DNA of 64,000 nucleotides from Kitasatospora fiedleri (GCF_948472415.1 NZ_OX419519.1:3286001-3350000), one strand, 5' to 3'. Numbered from the stretch's first letter, positions 8,358 through 17,417 are shown. A program made the numbers and translations. Notes: generated by a model not told the origin, from the sequence alone.

Positions 8358-9815
8358 TCACAGCCCGTACTCCTTCCAGCGGCGGGTGACCCGGGCGGCG
8401 GTCTCCGGGTCGGAGGCGACCATCTCGGGCCAGCCGCCGTCGCGGGTGTAGCCCTCCTCGGGGAGCTTGCGGGTGGCGTCGATGCCCGCCTTGCCGCCCC
8501 AGAACTGCTGGTAGGAGGCGTGGTCGAGGTGGTCGACCGGGCCCTCGACGACCGAGAGGTCCCGGCTGTAGTCGACGTTGCCCAGGGCCCGCCAGGCGAC
8601 CTCCTGGTAGTCGTGGACGTCGCAGTCGGCGTCCACCACGACGATCAGCTTGGTGAGCGACATCATGTGGGCGCCCCAGATGGCGTGCATGACCTTCTGC
8701 GCGTGCTTCGGGTACTTCTTGTCGATCGAGACGATCACGCAGTTGTGGAAACCGCCGGCCTCGGGCAGGTCGTAGTCGACGATGTCCGGGATGATCACCT
8801 TGAGCAGCGGCAGGAAGAAGCGCTCGGTGAACTTGCCGAGCGGCCCGTCCTCGGTGGGCGGCCGGCCGACCACGATGGACTGGAGGACCGGGCGGCGGCG
8901 CATCGTCACACAGTCGACGGTCAGCGCCGGGAACGGCTCCTGCGGGGTGTAGAAGCCGGTGTGGTCGCCGAACGGGCCCTCGGGGAGCAGCTCGCCGGGC
9001 TCCAGCCAGCCCTCCAGCACCACCTCGGCGTCGGCCGGGACCTGGAGCGGGACGGTCTTGCAGTCGACCATCCGGACCCGCTCCCCCGCGACGAACCCGG
9101 CGAACAGGTACTCGTCGATGTCGCCGGGCAGCGGCGCGGTGGCGGCGTAGGTGACGGCGGGCGGGCAGCCGAAGGCGATCGCCACCGGCAGCTTCTCGCC
9201 GCGCCGGGCGGCCACCGCGGCGTGGTTGCGGCTGTCCTTGTGGATCTGCCAGTGCATGCCGATGGTGCGCCGGTCGTGCCGCTGGAGCCGGTACAGGCCG
9301 AGGTTGCGGACGCCGGAGTCCGGGTCCTTGGTGTGGGTGAGGCCGAGGTTGAAGAAGGAGCCGCCGTCCAGCGGCCAGGTGAACAGCGCGGGCAGCGCCT
9401 CCAGATCGACGTCCTCGCCGGTGAGCACCACCTCGTGGACGGGCGCGTCGGCGGACTTCACGTTCCGCGGCGGGACGTGCGCCATCGAGGCGAGCTTGCC
9501 GAACGCCTCCCGGAAGCCGGTGAAGCCCTGCGGCAGCTCGGGCTTGAGCAGGCCGCCGATCTTCTCGGCGATGTCGTCGGGCGACTTCAGGCCGAGCGCC
9601 TTGGACAGCCGCCGCTCGGTGCCGAAGACGTTCATGGCCAGCGGCATCGCCGAGCCCTTGACGTTCTCGAAGAGCAGCGCGGGGCCCTTGGCCTTCTGCA
9701 CCCGGTCGACGATCTCGCCGACCTCCAGGTGCGGGTCGACCTCGACCTTGATCCGTTTCAGGTCGCCTTCCCGCTCCAGCGCCCGGAGGAAGGAACGGAG
9801 ATCGTCGTATGCCAT
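8358..9815 (-). CDS. ubiD: Menaquinone biosynthesis decarboxylase, UbiD family
   Basis: The 485-aa protein matches UbiD along its length, from MAYDDLRSFLRALEREGDL to PFGDHTGFYTP, with the ENxKG-type segment and the conserved glutamate-rich active-site area. UbiD enzymes use prenyl-FMN from UbiX to remove a ring carboxylate. Here the likely substrate is the prenylated dihydroxynaphthoate of the futalosine pathway (the homologue has been named MqnL). It is followed by mqnP, and ubiX is 3.6 kb downstream, so the cofactor supplier, the prenylating enzyme and the decarboxylase are all near one another. Confidence 0.92.
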   Translation of the reverse strand: MAYDDLRSFLRALEREGDLKRIKVEVDPHLEVGEIVDRVQKAKGPALLFENVKGSAMPLAMNVFGTERRLSKALGLKSPDDIAEKIGGLLKPELPQGFTGFREAFGKLASMAHVPPRNVKSADAPVHEVVLTGEDVDLEALPALFTWPLDGGSFFNLGLTHTKDPDSGVRNLGLYRLQRHDRRTIGMHWQIHKDSRNHAAVAARRGEKLPVAIAFGCPPAVTYAATAPLPGDIDEYLFAGFVAGERVRMVDCKTVPLQVPADAEVVLEGWLEPGELLPEGPFGDHTGFYTPQEPFPALTVDCVTMRRRPVLQSIVVGRPPTEDGPLGKFTERFFLPLLKVIIPDIVDYDLPEAGGFHNCVIVSIDKKYPKHAQKVMHAIWGAHMMSLTKLIVVVDADCDVHDYQEVAWRALGNVDYSRDLSVVEGPVDHLDHASYQQFWGGKAGIDATRKLPEEGYTRDGGWPEMVASDPETAARVTRRWKEYGL

Positions 9816-9890
9816 ACCTGTCAGTATCCGGTACGGGCTACCCTGGGCCCGCCGAGGGTCCTGTCCGAACCTGCTCCGGAGTTCTGCGCT

Positions 9891-10301
9891 GTGCTGAGAG
9901 TCGTGCCCGTGGTCGCGCTGCTGGCCCTGTGGGTCTGGGCGTTCATCGACTGCCTGACCACCCCCGAGGACGAGGTCCGCCACCTGCCGAAGGTGGTGTG
10001 GGTGATCGTCGTGCTGCTCTTCCCGCTGGTCGGCTCGATCGCCTGGCTGGTGGCCGGCCGCGACCGCGCCCGCCGCCGGGCGTCCTGGCCGTCCGGCCCG
10101 GCCGCCGGGTCCCCCTCGTACGGGGGCGCCGGGCGTCCGCTCGCCCCGGACGACGACCCGGAGTTCCTGGCCTCGCTGAAGCGCGGCAACGAGCGGCACG
10201 AGGACATGCTCAAGCAGTGGGAGGCGGACCTGCGCCGCCGCGAGGAGGAGCTGCGCCGGGGCGAGGACCGCCCCGAGGACGGCGACCGCCCCCGGCCCTG
10301 A
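9891..10301 (+). CDS. PLD nuclease N-terminal-like small membrane protein
   Basis: A 136-aa protein beginning with GTG at 9891 (GGAG nine bases upstream). It has two transmembrane helices (about residues 3-20 and 34-55) enclosing the PLDc_N-type signature WVWAFIDCLTTP and a charged, coiled-coil-like C-terminal tail rich in Glu and Arg. PLDc_N modules occur at the front of cardiolipin synthases and alone in many actinobacteria, where their role is unknown. It is divergent from the ubiD-type decarboxylase gene, only 75 bp away. Confidence 0.8.
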   Translation: MLRVVPVVALLALWVWAFIDCLTTPEDEVRHLPKVVWVIVVLLFPLVGSIAWLVAGRDRARRRASWPSGPAAGSPSYGGAGRPLAPDDDPEFLASLKRGNERHEDMLKQWEADLRRREEELRRGEDRPEDGDRPRP

Positions 10302-10652
10302 ACCCGTCTTTTGGCGCATCCCTACCATCCGGACTTGATCCGGAGCCCGAGCACCCGGCCGCCGGCCCCCGTGCGCCCCTGTCGGCGCGCGGCGGACCGG
10401 CGGCCTTCGTGCGGCCCCGATCTCGCCGCTGACCTGCCGGTTCGACCCTCCGGCCACCCCCGTCCCCGGACCGGCCCCGGTACCCGTCCCGGACGGTCCG
10501 GCGGGAGGCCCGTGCGCCCCCTTCTGTCGGGCCTGTACAGCGATCGGCTCCCGACCTTGTACGGATTCGACGCCGAAAGCCGGGCGCACTGACTCGTACT
10601 GTCGTAGCAGTAGAGGTGTTCGCTGCCCCACGCGAGCTTGGAGTGGTTCGAA
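10302..10652. other. Upstream region of accB
   Basis: This 351-bp stretch holds no supported gene. It is GC-rich and presumably contains the accB promoter, but I see no clear -35/-10 pair or operator. Confidence 0.4.
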
Positions 10653-12245
10653 ATGACGGTCCTGCACGATGCGCCGGTCGGCGGCGAGGCCACGGCCGAC
10701 GCCCGTAGTCGGGTCGCCGAACTGCACGAGCTGCGCGAGCAGGTCCGCCGCGGCCCGAGCGAGAAGGCCACCGAGGCCCAGCACGCCAAGGGCAAGCTGA
10801 CCGCCCGCGAGCGGATCGAGCTGCTGCTGGACGAGGGCTCCTTCCGCGAGGTGGAGCCGCTGCGCCGGCACCGCGCCCAGGGCTTCGGCCTGGAGGCCCG
10901 CAAGCCGCACACCGACGGCGTGATCGTCGGCTGGGGCACCGTCCACGGCCGCACCGTCTTCACCTACGCCCACGACTTCCGGATCTTCGGCGGCGCGCTC
11001 GGCGAGGCCCACGCGCAGAAGATCCACAAGATCATGGACATGGCCATCGCGGCCGGCGCCCCGCTGGTCTCGCTCAACGACGGCGCCGGCGCCCGCATCC
11101 AGGAGGGCGTCACCGCGCTGGCCGGCTACGGCGGCATCTTCCAGCGCAACACCCGCGCCTCCGGCGTGATCCCGCAGATCTCGGTGATGCTCGGCCCGTG
11201 CGCCGGCGGCGCGGCCTACAGCCCGGCGCTGACCGACTTCGTGTTCATGGTCCGCGAGACCTCGCAGATGTTCATCACCGGCCCGGACGTGGTCCAGGCC
11301 GTCACCGGCGAGAAGATCACCCAGAACGGCCTCGGCGGCGCCGACGTCCACTCCTCGGTCTCCGGCGTCTCGCACTTCGTCTACGACGACGAGCAGTCCT
11401 GCATCGAGGAGGTCCGCTACCTCCTGTCGCTGCTGCCGCAGAACAACCGCGAGATGCCGCCGTCGGTCGCCAACGACGACCCGGTCGAGCGCCGCAACGA
11501 CTCGCTGCTCGACCTCGTCCCCGCCGACGGCAACCGCCCGTACGACATGCGCAAGGTCATCGAGGAGATCGTCGACCACGGCGAGTACCTGGAGGTCCAC
11601 GAGCGCTGGGCCACCAACGTGATCTGCGCGCTGGCCCGCGTCGACGGCCACGTGGTCGGCATCATCGCCAACCAGCCGCAGTCGCTGGCCGGCGTCCTGG
11701 ACATCAACGCCTCCGAGAAGTCCGCGCGCTTCGTCCAGATGTGCGACGCGTTCAACATCCCGCTGGTCACCATGCTCGACGTGCCCGGCTTCCTGCCCGG
11801 CGTCGACCAGGAGCACGACGGCATCATCCGGCACGGCGCCAAGCTGCTGTACGCCTACTGCAACGCCACCGTCCCGCGCATCCAGCTGATCCTGCGCAAG
11901 GCCTACGGCGGCGCGTACATCGTGATGGACTCCCGCTCCATCGGCGCCGACCTCTCCTTCGCCTGGCCCACCAACGAGATCGCCGTGATGGGCGCCGAGG
12001 GCGCCGCCAACGTCATCTTCCGCCGCGACATCAACGGGGCCGAGGACCCGGAGGCGATGCGCGCGCAGAAGATCAAGGAATACAAGAGCGAACTGATGCA
12101 CCCGTACTACGCGGCCGAGCGCGGCCTCGTCGACGACGTCATCGACCCGGCCGAGACCCGCGCCGTGCTCGCCTCCTCGCTCGCCATGCTCCGCACCAAG
12201 CACGCCGACCTGCCCAGCCGCAAGCACGGCAACCCGCCGATGTAA
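10653..12245 (+). CDS. accB: Acyl-CoA carboxylase carboxyltransferase (beta) subunit
   Basis: The 530-aa protein is a biotin-dependent carboxyltransferase, moving CO2 from biotin on the alpha subunit to acetyl- or propionyl-CoA. Family segments seen include GKLTARERIELLLDEGSF, NDGAGARIQEGV (oxyanion/CoA site), GPCAGGAAYSPA and AEGAANVIFRR. The opening MTVLHDAP and the ending LPSRKHGNPPM resemble the S. coelicolor AccB subtype (the essential acetyl-CoA carboxylase) more than PccB. A TTG at 10638 is also in frame, but the ATG at 10653 with GGAG upstream fits better. It is followed by the epsilon subunit gene, as expected for this complex. Confidence 0.9.
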   Translation: MTVLHDAPVGGEATADARSRVAELHELREQVRRGPSEKATEAQHAKGKLTARERIELLLDEGSFREVEPLRRHRAQGFGLEARKPHTDGVIVGWGTVHGRTVFTYAHDFRIFGGALGEAHAQKIHKIMDMAIAAGAPLVSLNDGAGARIQEGVTALAGYGGIFQRNTRASGVIPQISVMLGPCAGGAAYSPALTDFVFMVRETSQMFITGPDVVQAVTGEKITQNGLGGADVHSSVSGVSHFVYDDEQSCIEEVRYLLSLLPQNNREMPPSVANDDPVERRNDSLLDLVPADGNRPYDMRKVIEEIVDHGEYLEVHERWATNVICALARVDGHVVGIIANQPQSLAGVLDINASEKSARFVQMCDAFNIPLVTMLDVPGFLPGVDQEHDGIIRHGAKLLYAYCNATVPRIQLILRKAYGGAYIVMDSRSIGADLSFAWPTNEIAVMGAEGAANVIFRRDINGAEDPEAMRAQKIKEYKSELMHPYYAAERGLVDDVIDPAETRAVLASSLAMLRTKHADLPSRKHGNPPM

Positions 12246-12302
12246 CGGGCGGTCAAGCGCGCCGAAACCTTTCAGAATCAAGCTTGGGGGAGAACAGGAA
12301 CC

Positions 12303-12503
12303 ATGAGCGAACCTCTCGTCCGCATCGTCCGCGGCTCGCTGAACGCCGAGGAACTGGCCGCGCTGACCGCGGTCCTGGCCGCCCGGGCCGCGGTGGCCGC
12401 CGCCACCGCCGCCGCCCCGGCCGTCGAGCCGATCGCCACCTGGTCGCGCGTCGAGCGCCGCCCGGCCTACTTCTCCCCGGTCAGCTGGCAGCAGGCCGCC
12501 TGA
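12303..12503 (+). CDS. accE: Acyl-CoA carboxylase epsilon subunit
   Basis: The 66-aa product has the epsilon-subunit (PF13822) pattern: VRIVRGSLNAEELAALTAVL at the start, an Ala-rich helix, and a C-terminal segment with two spaced Trp residues. Epsilon subunits are small, actinobacteria-specific helpers that tighten assembly of the alpha/beta carboxylase. It lies 57 bp after accB on the same strand and is followed directly by a strong hairpin, so accB-accE is a closed two-gene unit. Confidence 0.88.
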   Translation: MSEPLVRIVRGSLNAEELAALTAVLAARAAVAAATAAAPAVEPIATWSRVERRPAYFSPVSWQQAA

Positions 12504-12510
12504 GGCACCA

Positions 12511-12564
12511 CGAGGGGCCCGGAGGACCGGCGGGACGCACCCGCCCGGTCCGCCGGGCCCCTCG
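12511..12564. terminator. Bidirectional hairpin between accE and a convergent gene
   Basis: Long arms of about 24 bases starting CGAGGGGCCCGG and ending CCGGGCCCCTCG pair with only minor mismatches. It lies in the 67-bp gap between convergent genes and can serve both. Confidence 0.8.
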
Positions 12565-12570
12565 TCGTCG

Positions 12571-12975
12571 CTACGCGGCCACCAGCGCGGGCGGGCGGCC
12601 GGCGTGCATGGTGGTCAGGTTGGCCGCCAGCCGCTGCGGGTCCTGGGCGAGCCAGAGTCGGACGGCGGCCCCCAGCATGACGCAGGAGGAGCCGAGCCGG
12701 ACGCCGGTGGACTGGGCGATCCGGGCGGCGGCGATGGTGAGCAGGTCGGCCAGCTCGGTGGGGAGCCAGACGGTGAGCGCGCAGGGCGCCGGGGTGGTGG
12801 TGGCGGCGACCAGCCGGTAGGCGTCCGCCGCGCAGTGCAGCGTGGGCAGGACGTCCAGCAGCCCGTCGGCGACGACTTCGGAGACGTCGCTGTGATGGCC
12901 CTGGGCGAGCCGTCGCAGCAGCGTGCGTTCCGCTGCGGTGATTCGGACGGTCATGATGACCTCGTCGCACTCCAT
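12571..12975 (-). CDS. Hypothetical protein, possibly a tandem ribbon-helix-helix fold
   Basis: The 134-aa product starts at an ATG with GAGGAGG eight bases upstream. I do not recognise a named family. Two halves look alike: a short strand followed by two helices occurs at about residues 8-45 (TVRITAAERTLL with VSEVVADGLLDVL) and again at about 67-112 (ALTVWLPTELADLL with LGAAVRLWL). This is the arrangement of a ribbon-helix-helix DNA-binding unit, usually made from two chains. If correct, this would be a single-chain two-unit version. It converges on accE and lies ahead of the cytochrome c genes with a 58-bp gap. Confidence 0.6.
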   Translation of the reverse strand: MECDEVIMTVRITAAERTLLRRLAQGHHSDVSEVVADGLLDVLPTLHCAADAYRLVAATTTPAPCALTVWLPTELADLLTIAAARIAQSTGVRLGSSCVMLGAAVRLWLAQDPQRLAANLTTMHAGRPPALVAA

Positions 12976-13033
12976 GGTGCGGCCCTCCTCGCGGCTTTGT
13001 GGTGCGTGGGTTGGGGGGTGGGGCGGAGCGGCG

Positions 13034-14155
13034 TCAGACGCCGGCGTAGGAGTGCTTGCCGGTGATGAAGATGTTGACGCCGTAGAAGTTGAACAGCCAG
13101 CAGGCGAAGGCGAGCAGGGCCAGGTAGGCGGCCTTGCGCCCGCGCCAGCCGGCGGTGGCCCGGGCGTGCAGGTAGGCGGCGTAGGCGACCCAGGTGATGA
13201 ACGACCAGGTCTCCTTCGGGTCCCACTCCCAGTACTTGCCCCAGGCGGCCTCGGCCCAGATCGCGCCCGCGATGATGGTGAACGTCCAGAGCGGGAAGAT
13301 CACCGCGTTGATCCGGTAGGAGAGCTTGTCCAGGGTGCCGGAGGCGGGCAGCCGCTCCATCAGGCTGGCGGCGCGGACGGTGAGGCCGGCCGCGACCCGG
13401 TGCTCGTAGCGGTCCTTGAGCAGGTAGGTGGCGGTGGCGACGAACGCGGCGAAGAACGCGCCGCCGCAGATCGTCGCGGTGGAGACGTGGATGCCGAGCC
13501 AGTAGGAGTGCAGGGCGGGGACGAGCTGCTCGGAGTCGGTGTAGAGCACGCTGACCGCGATGCCCAGGATCAGCAGCGCGACGACGGTCACCGGCAGGCC
13601 GAGCCAGCGGACGTTCTTCCCGGCGACGAGCAGGATGACGTACGCGCCGACCATCATCAGGGCGAAGGCGCACGAGAACTCGTACATGTTGCCCCACGGC
13701 CAGCGCATCACGGACAGGCCGCGGGTGATCACGCTGCCGGCGTGCAGGAGCAGGCCGAGGACGGTCAGCGAGACCGCGATCCGACCGGCCAGGTCGGCCT
13801 TCTCGCTGGTGCCGGCCGGGCCGGTGCCGTCGGCGGGGACGTCGTCGCCGCGGCCGCTGGTGACCGTGGTGGCGCCGGCGTCGGCGAGGGCGGTGCGGGT
13901 GAGGGTGGTGGTGCCCCCGCCCTGGGCGGCGACCGTGACGGTGACCTTGCGCACGCCCTTGGCCGCGTCCGCGGCGTCGGCGACCGTCTCGGCGAGGGTG
14001 CTCTGCTGCGCGGAGCGGACGGCGACGCCGCCCTTGGCGCCGAACGTCCACTCGAAGATCTGGGCGAACATGGCCAGGGTGTAGACCGTCATCGCCGAGT
14101 AGATGAGGTAGTTGGAGAGGTTGGCCAACTGGGTGTCGACCTGCGCGAGCAGCAC
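13034..14155 (-). CDS. ccsB: Cytochrome c biogenesis protein CcsB/ResC (CcsA family)
   Basis: A 373-aa polytopic membrane protein with the haem-handling tryptophan-rich motif WGKYWEWDPKETW near residue 305 and the companion WPWGNMYEF segment. With ResB it forms the system II haem lyase that exports haem and joins it to CXXCH of apocytochrome c outside the membrane. Start is GTG at 14155, just after the resB stop, with AAGGAG embedded in the end of resB, so the two are translationally linked. An Ala/Asp/Thr-rich loop of about 90 residues after the second helix is longer than in Bacillus ResC. Confidence 0.93.
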   Translation of the reverse strand: MLLAQVDTQLANLSNYLIYSAMTVYTLAMFAQIFEWTFGAKGGVAVRSAQQSTLAETVADAADAAKGVRKVTVTVAAQGGGTTTLTRTALADAGATTVTSGRGDDVPADGTGPAGTSEKADLAGRIAVSLTVLGLLLHAGSVITRGLSVMRWPWGNMYEFSCAFALMMVGAYVILLVAGKNVRWLGLPVTVVALLILGIAVSVLYTDSEQLVPALHSYWLGIHVSTATICGGAFFAAFVATATYLLKDRYEHRVAAGLTVRAASLMERLPASGTLDKLSYRINAVIFPLWTFTIIAGAIWAEAAWGKYWEWDPKETWSFITWVAYAAYLHARATAGWRGRKAAYLALLAFACWLFNFYGVNIFITGKHSYAGV

Positions 14156-14158
14156 CGT

Positions 14159-15967
14159 CTACTCCTTGGTTTCCGGGGCGGTGGGAACGGCAGCGGCCGG
14201 GGAGTCGGCTGCGGCGGGTGCGTCGTCTTCGGGGCGGTCGGAGCTGTCGGGACGGTCGGGGCCGTCGGGGCGGTCGGGGCCGTCCGGGCGGTCGGGGCCG
14301 TCCGGTTCGGTCGGCCGGGTCGGCTCGTCGGTCGCCGGGGCGTCCTCCTGGAGGTCGACGGCGAGTTCGGCGAGCTCCTCCGCGGTGCGGGCGGACTCGC
14401 TGCGGCCCAGCCCGGCGACCTCGACCAGGGTGCGGCCGTCGGCGCCGGCGGTGGCCCGGACCCAGATCCGGCGGCGCTGGATGAACAGCGAGCCGATCAG
14501 GCCGAGGATCGCGCCGACCGCGCCGAGCAGCGCGAGCGTGTTGCCGGGGCGGTGTGAGACGGTGAAGTTGGCCCACTGCTGGTAGCCGTCGAAGGTCAGG
14601 GTGCCGTAGCCGTCGGGCAGCTCCCAGCCCTCGCCGACCTTGAGGATCGCGGTGGCGGGCGCGCCGTTGACCTGGAGCTGGGTCATCGCCTTGTCGTCGA
14701 GCTCGTACACGTTCTGCGGCAGGCCGCTGTCGGTGCGCAGGTCGCCGGCGTAGACGTTGAGCACCAGGCGGGGGTCGGCGGCGGCCGGGAAGACCGAGAT
14801 CGGACCGGTGCCGGTGAAGTCGGCCGCCGCGGTGGGCAGGAAGAAGCCCTTGAAGGCGAGCTGGGTCTTGTCGCCCCGGGCGTCGGTGCCGTAGTCGTTG
14901 ACCTTGATCACGCCGGGCGAGGTGACGTTGGAGTCCCGGGGCAGGAACGGCGTCGGGCCGCGGTAGACGACCTCGTTCTTCGCGTTCCGGACGGTGACCA
15001 CCGGGGCGAAGCCGTGCGCGGTCAGGAAGACCTTGGAACCGCCCACCTCCAGCGGGTGGTTGACCTCGATCCGGGCGTTCTTCTGCTTGCTGGAGTCGGT
15101 GCCGTCCCAGTACCGGACGTTGGCGACGAACTCCTTGGCGGTGCCGGCCGCCGGGCCCTGGGTCTGGTAGTCGGCGGTGAAGCCGTCCAGCTTGAAGCCG
15201 AAGGCGTCCAGGTCGTCGACGCCGTAGAACGCCGAGCCGGTGAAGTCGTCGAGCTGGGTGGTGGTGTTGGAGTAGCCCTGGCCCTCCAGCACGATCTTGG
15301 TGCCGGAGCCGCTGAACAGGCTGGCCCAGGCGAAACCGGCCAGCAGGGCGAACAGCGCGAAGTGGAACAGCAGGTTGCCGACCTCGCGCAGGTAGCCCTT
15401 CTCGGCGGCCACCGAGCCGGGGCCGGCGGCGGCCCGGAAGCCGCGCTTGCGCAGCAGCCGGTGGGCGGCGGCGTTGACGGCCGCCGGGGCGGCGTCGGTG
15501 TGCCAGGCCGCGTAGACCGGCATCCGGGTCAGGTTGCGCGGGGCGGCGGGCGGCCGGGCCCGCAGCACGCCGACGAACTGCCAGGTGCGCGGCAGGATGC
15601 AGCCGGCCAGCGAGACGAACAGCAGGATGTAGATCGCGGAGAACCACACCGAGCTGTACACGTCGAACAGTTGGAGCTTCTCGTAGAGCGGGGTGATGCC
15701 CTTGTGGGCGTTCTTCCACTCCGCGACCTTGAACGCGTTGGTGTTCTGCGGCACCAGCGAGCCGGGGATGGCCGCCAGCGAGAGCAGGAACAGCAGCAGC
15801 AGGGCGACCCGCATCGAGGTCAGCTGGCGCCAGAACCAGCGCAGCCAGCCGAGCACGCCCATCCCGACCGGGGCGGTGTCGCTCTCCTCGGGCGCGCTGC
15901 TGAGCCGTTCGACGTCGGCTTCGTCCGCGGCGTCGGCCGGCTGGGGGCTGGTCTTGGTGTCGCTCAC
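14159..15967 (-). CDS. resB: Cytochrome c biogenesis protein ResB
   Basis: The 602-aa product matches ResB: an N-terminal acidic stretch, transmembrane helices around residues 45-75 and 115-140, a third before a large extracellular beta-rich domain, and a last helix near 495-515. It partners CcsB in the system II haem lyase. GTG at 15967 starts 2 bp after the ccdA stop. The C-terminal tail contains a low-complexity run of DGPDRP-type units encoded by tandem DNA repeats at about 14240-14320, probably a disordered cytoplasmic extension and a site of length variation between strains. Confidence 0.92.
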   Translation of the reverse strand: MSDTKTSPQPADAADEADVERLSSAPEESDTAPVGMGVLGWLRWFWRQLTSMRVALLLLFLLSLAAIPGSLVPQNTNAFKVAEWKNAHKGITPLYEKLQLFDVYSSVWFSAIYILLFVSLAGCILPRTWQFVGVLRARPPAAPRNLTRMPVYAAWHTDAAPAAVNAAAHRLLRKRGFRAAAGPGSVAAEKGYLREVGNLLFHFALFALLAGFAWASLFSGSGTKIVLEGQGYSNTTTQLDDFTGSAFYGVDDLDAFGFKLDGFTADYQTQGPAAGTAKEFVANVRYWDGTDSSKQKNARIEVNHPLEVGGSKVFLTAHGFAPVVTVRNAKNEVVYRGPTPFLPRDSNVTSPGVIKVNDYGTDARGDKTQLAFKGFFLPTAAADFTGTGPISVFPAAADPRLVLNVYAGDLRTDSGLPQNVYELDDKAMTQLQVNGAPATAILKVGEGWELPDGYGTLTFDGYQQWANFTVSHRPGNTLALLGAVGAILGLIGSLFIQRRRIWVRATAGADGRTLVEVAGLGRSESARTAEELAELAVDLQEDAPATDEPTRPTEPDGPDRPDGPDRPDGPDRPDSSDRPEDDAPAAADSPAAAVPTAPETKE

Positions 15968-15969
15968 GG

Positions 15970-16755
15970 TCAGATTCCGATCGAGAAGTCCTGGGTGAGG
16001 GACTGGAGCTGGCTGACCAGCGCGTCCCACACCCCTGTCACCAGGGCCAGGCCGACCAGGACGAGCATGCCGCCGCCGATCCGCATCACCCACTGGTAGT
16101 GCTGCTTGACCCAGCCGAAGGCGCCCAGCGCCTTGCGGAACGCCAGGGCGGCCAGCACGAACGGTACGCCGAGGCCGAGGCAGTAGACGGCCATCAGCAG
16201 CGCGCCGCGCCCGGCGTCGGCGTCGGCCTGGCTGAAGGCCAGCGCCTGGATGGCGCCCATGGTCGGGCCGATGCACGGCGTCCAGCCGAGGCCGAACACC
16301 ACGCCGAGCAGCGGGGCGCCGGCCAGGCCGATCGCCGGGCGGCGGTGCGAGCGCAGTTCGCGCATGGTGAAGCCGGGCAGCAGGCCCATGAAGGCCAGGC
16401 CCATCAGCACGGTGAGCGCGCCCATCACGATCGAGATGACCCGGCGGTGCTCCTGCAGGGTGTGGCCGAAGGAGCCGAACAGCGCGCCGCCGGAGACGAA
16501 CACCGCGGCGAAGCCGAGCACGAACAGCAGCGAGCCCCCCAGCATCCGGCCGCGCCGGGCGCCCCGGGCGTCGGAGAGGTCGGCGGCGGAGAAGCCGGTG
16601 ACGTAGCTGAGGTAGCCGGGCACCAGCGGCAGCACGCACGGCGAGAAGAACGAGACCAGCCCGGCGGCCAGCGCGATCGGCAGCGCGAGCACCAGCGCGC
16701 CGCTGCCGACCGTCTCGTTGTACCCGACGCCCTCCGCCGCCAGCAGGACGCTCAC
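15970..16755 (-). CDS. ccdA: Thiol-disulfide transporter CcdA
   Basis: A 261-aa membrane protein with six hydrophobic segments and the two redox cysteines of the family, in FFSPCVLPLVPGYLSY (helix 1) and GWTPCIGPTMGA (helix 4). CcdA carries electrons from cytoplasmic thioredoxin across the membrane to reduce ResA, keeping apocytochrome cysteines free for haem attachment. Its GTG start overlaps the resA stop in a GTGA junction, indicating translational coupling, and resB follows almost without a gap. Confidence 0.93.
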   Translation of the reverse strand: MSVLLAAEGVGYNETVGSGALVLALPIALAAGLVSFFSPCVLPLVPGYLSYVTGFSAADLSDARGARRGRMLGGSLLFVLGFAAVFVSGGALFGSFGHTLQEHRRVISIVMGALTVLMGLAFMGLLPGFTMRELRSHRRPAIGLAGAPLLGVVFGLGWTPCIGPTMGAIQALAFSQADADAGRGALLMAVYCLGLGVPFVLAALAFRKALGAFGWVKQHYQWVMRIGGGMLVLVGLALVTGVWDALVSQLQSLTQDFSIGI

Positions 16756-17351
16756 TTCGACTCCGCCAGCACCGGGTCGACCATCTTCTGCAGGTCCTCG
16801 GCGGACATCGCGCGCATCGCCCGGGCGGCCAGCCGCCCGTCCCGGTCGACCACGATGGTGGTCGGGATGGACTGCGGGTTGAGGCTGCCCTTGGGGAACT
16901 TGAGGATCTCGGCGCCGTCCGGGTCGTAGATGCTCGGGTAGGTCACCCCGAAGTTCTTCTCGAACGCGACGGCGTTGGCGGGGTCGGTGTCCCGGGTGTT
17001 GATGCCGAGGAACTGGACCTGGTCGCCGTACTTCTCGCTGGTCTCCTGGAGGCCCTTGGCCTCGGCCCGGCAGGGGCTGCACCAGGAGCCCCAGATGTTG
17101 AGGACGACCACCTTGCCGCGGTAGTCGGAGAGCTTGAGGGCGCCGCCGCCGTCCAGCGGGGTGCCGGTGACGTCGGGCGCGGCGACCCGCTCGGCGGGGG
17201 TGGCGGTGGCGATGCCGCCCTTGCCGGTGACGAAGCCGACTCCGCCGCCGCTGCTGCTGCTGCCGGAGCTGGAGCACCCGGCGAGGGCCAGGGCGGTGGC
17301 CGCGCCGAGGGCGGCGGTGAGGCGGAGGCGGCGGCTGGACGTCCGTGACAT
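16752..17351 (-). CDS. resA: ResA/TlpA-type thioredoxin lipoprotein
   Basis: The 199-aa protein has a lipoprotein signal with lipobox LAGC followed by a Ser/Gly linker, then a thioredoxin fold with the active site WGSWCSPCRAEA near residues 91-102 and the cis-proline region SIPTTIVVD. It is an extracytoplasmic reductant of apocytochrome c cysteines, recharged by CcdA. It is the first gene of the four-gene resA-ccdA-resB-ccsB set; the hairpin at 17387-17417 upstream separates it from the hemL transcript, so it should have its own promoter in the 17352-17386 stretch or read-through from upstream. Confidence 0.92.
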   Translation of the reverse strand: MSRTSSRRLRLTAALGAATALALAGCSSSGSSSSGGGVGFVTGKGGIATATPAERVAAPDVTGTPLDGGGALKLSDYRGKVVVLNIWGSWCSPCRAEAKGLQETSEKYGDQVQFLGINTRDTDPANAVAFEKNFGVTYPSIYDPDGAEILKFPKGSLNPQSIPTTIVVDRDGRLAARAMRAMSAEDLQKMVDPVLAESK

Positions 17352-17386
17352 GTGAAAAGTTTCGCATGGCTCTTCGGCCCGTTTTA

Positions 17387-17417
17387 GGGGGGTCCGGCCT
17401 TGTCGGCCGGACCCCCC
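17387..17417. terminator. Perfect 13-bp hairpin between phosphatase and resA
   Basis: GGGGGGTCCGGCC (17387-17399) pairs with GGCCGGACCCCCC (17405-17417) around a 5-base loop. It lies 130 bp beyond the histidine phosphatase stop and 35 bp before resA. Confidence 0.8.

Noticed and set aside
10653..12245. Assignment as propionyl-CoA carboxylase PccB
   Set aside because: N- and C-terminal sequences fit the S. coelicolor AccB subtype better; the substrate cannot be proven from sequence.
9816..12281. Leftward open frame joining the accB antisense region to the ubiD-type gene
   Set aside because: Only the part from 9815 leftward is a real protein. The rest is antisense to accB and the PLDc_N-like gene.
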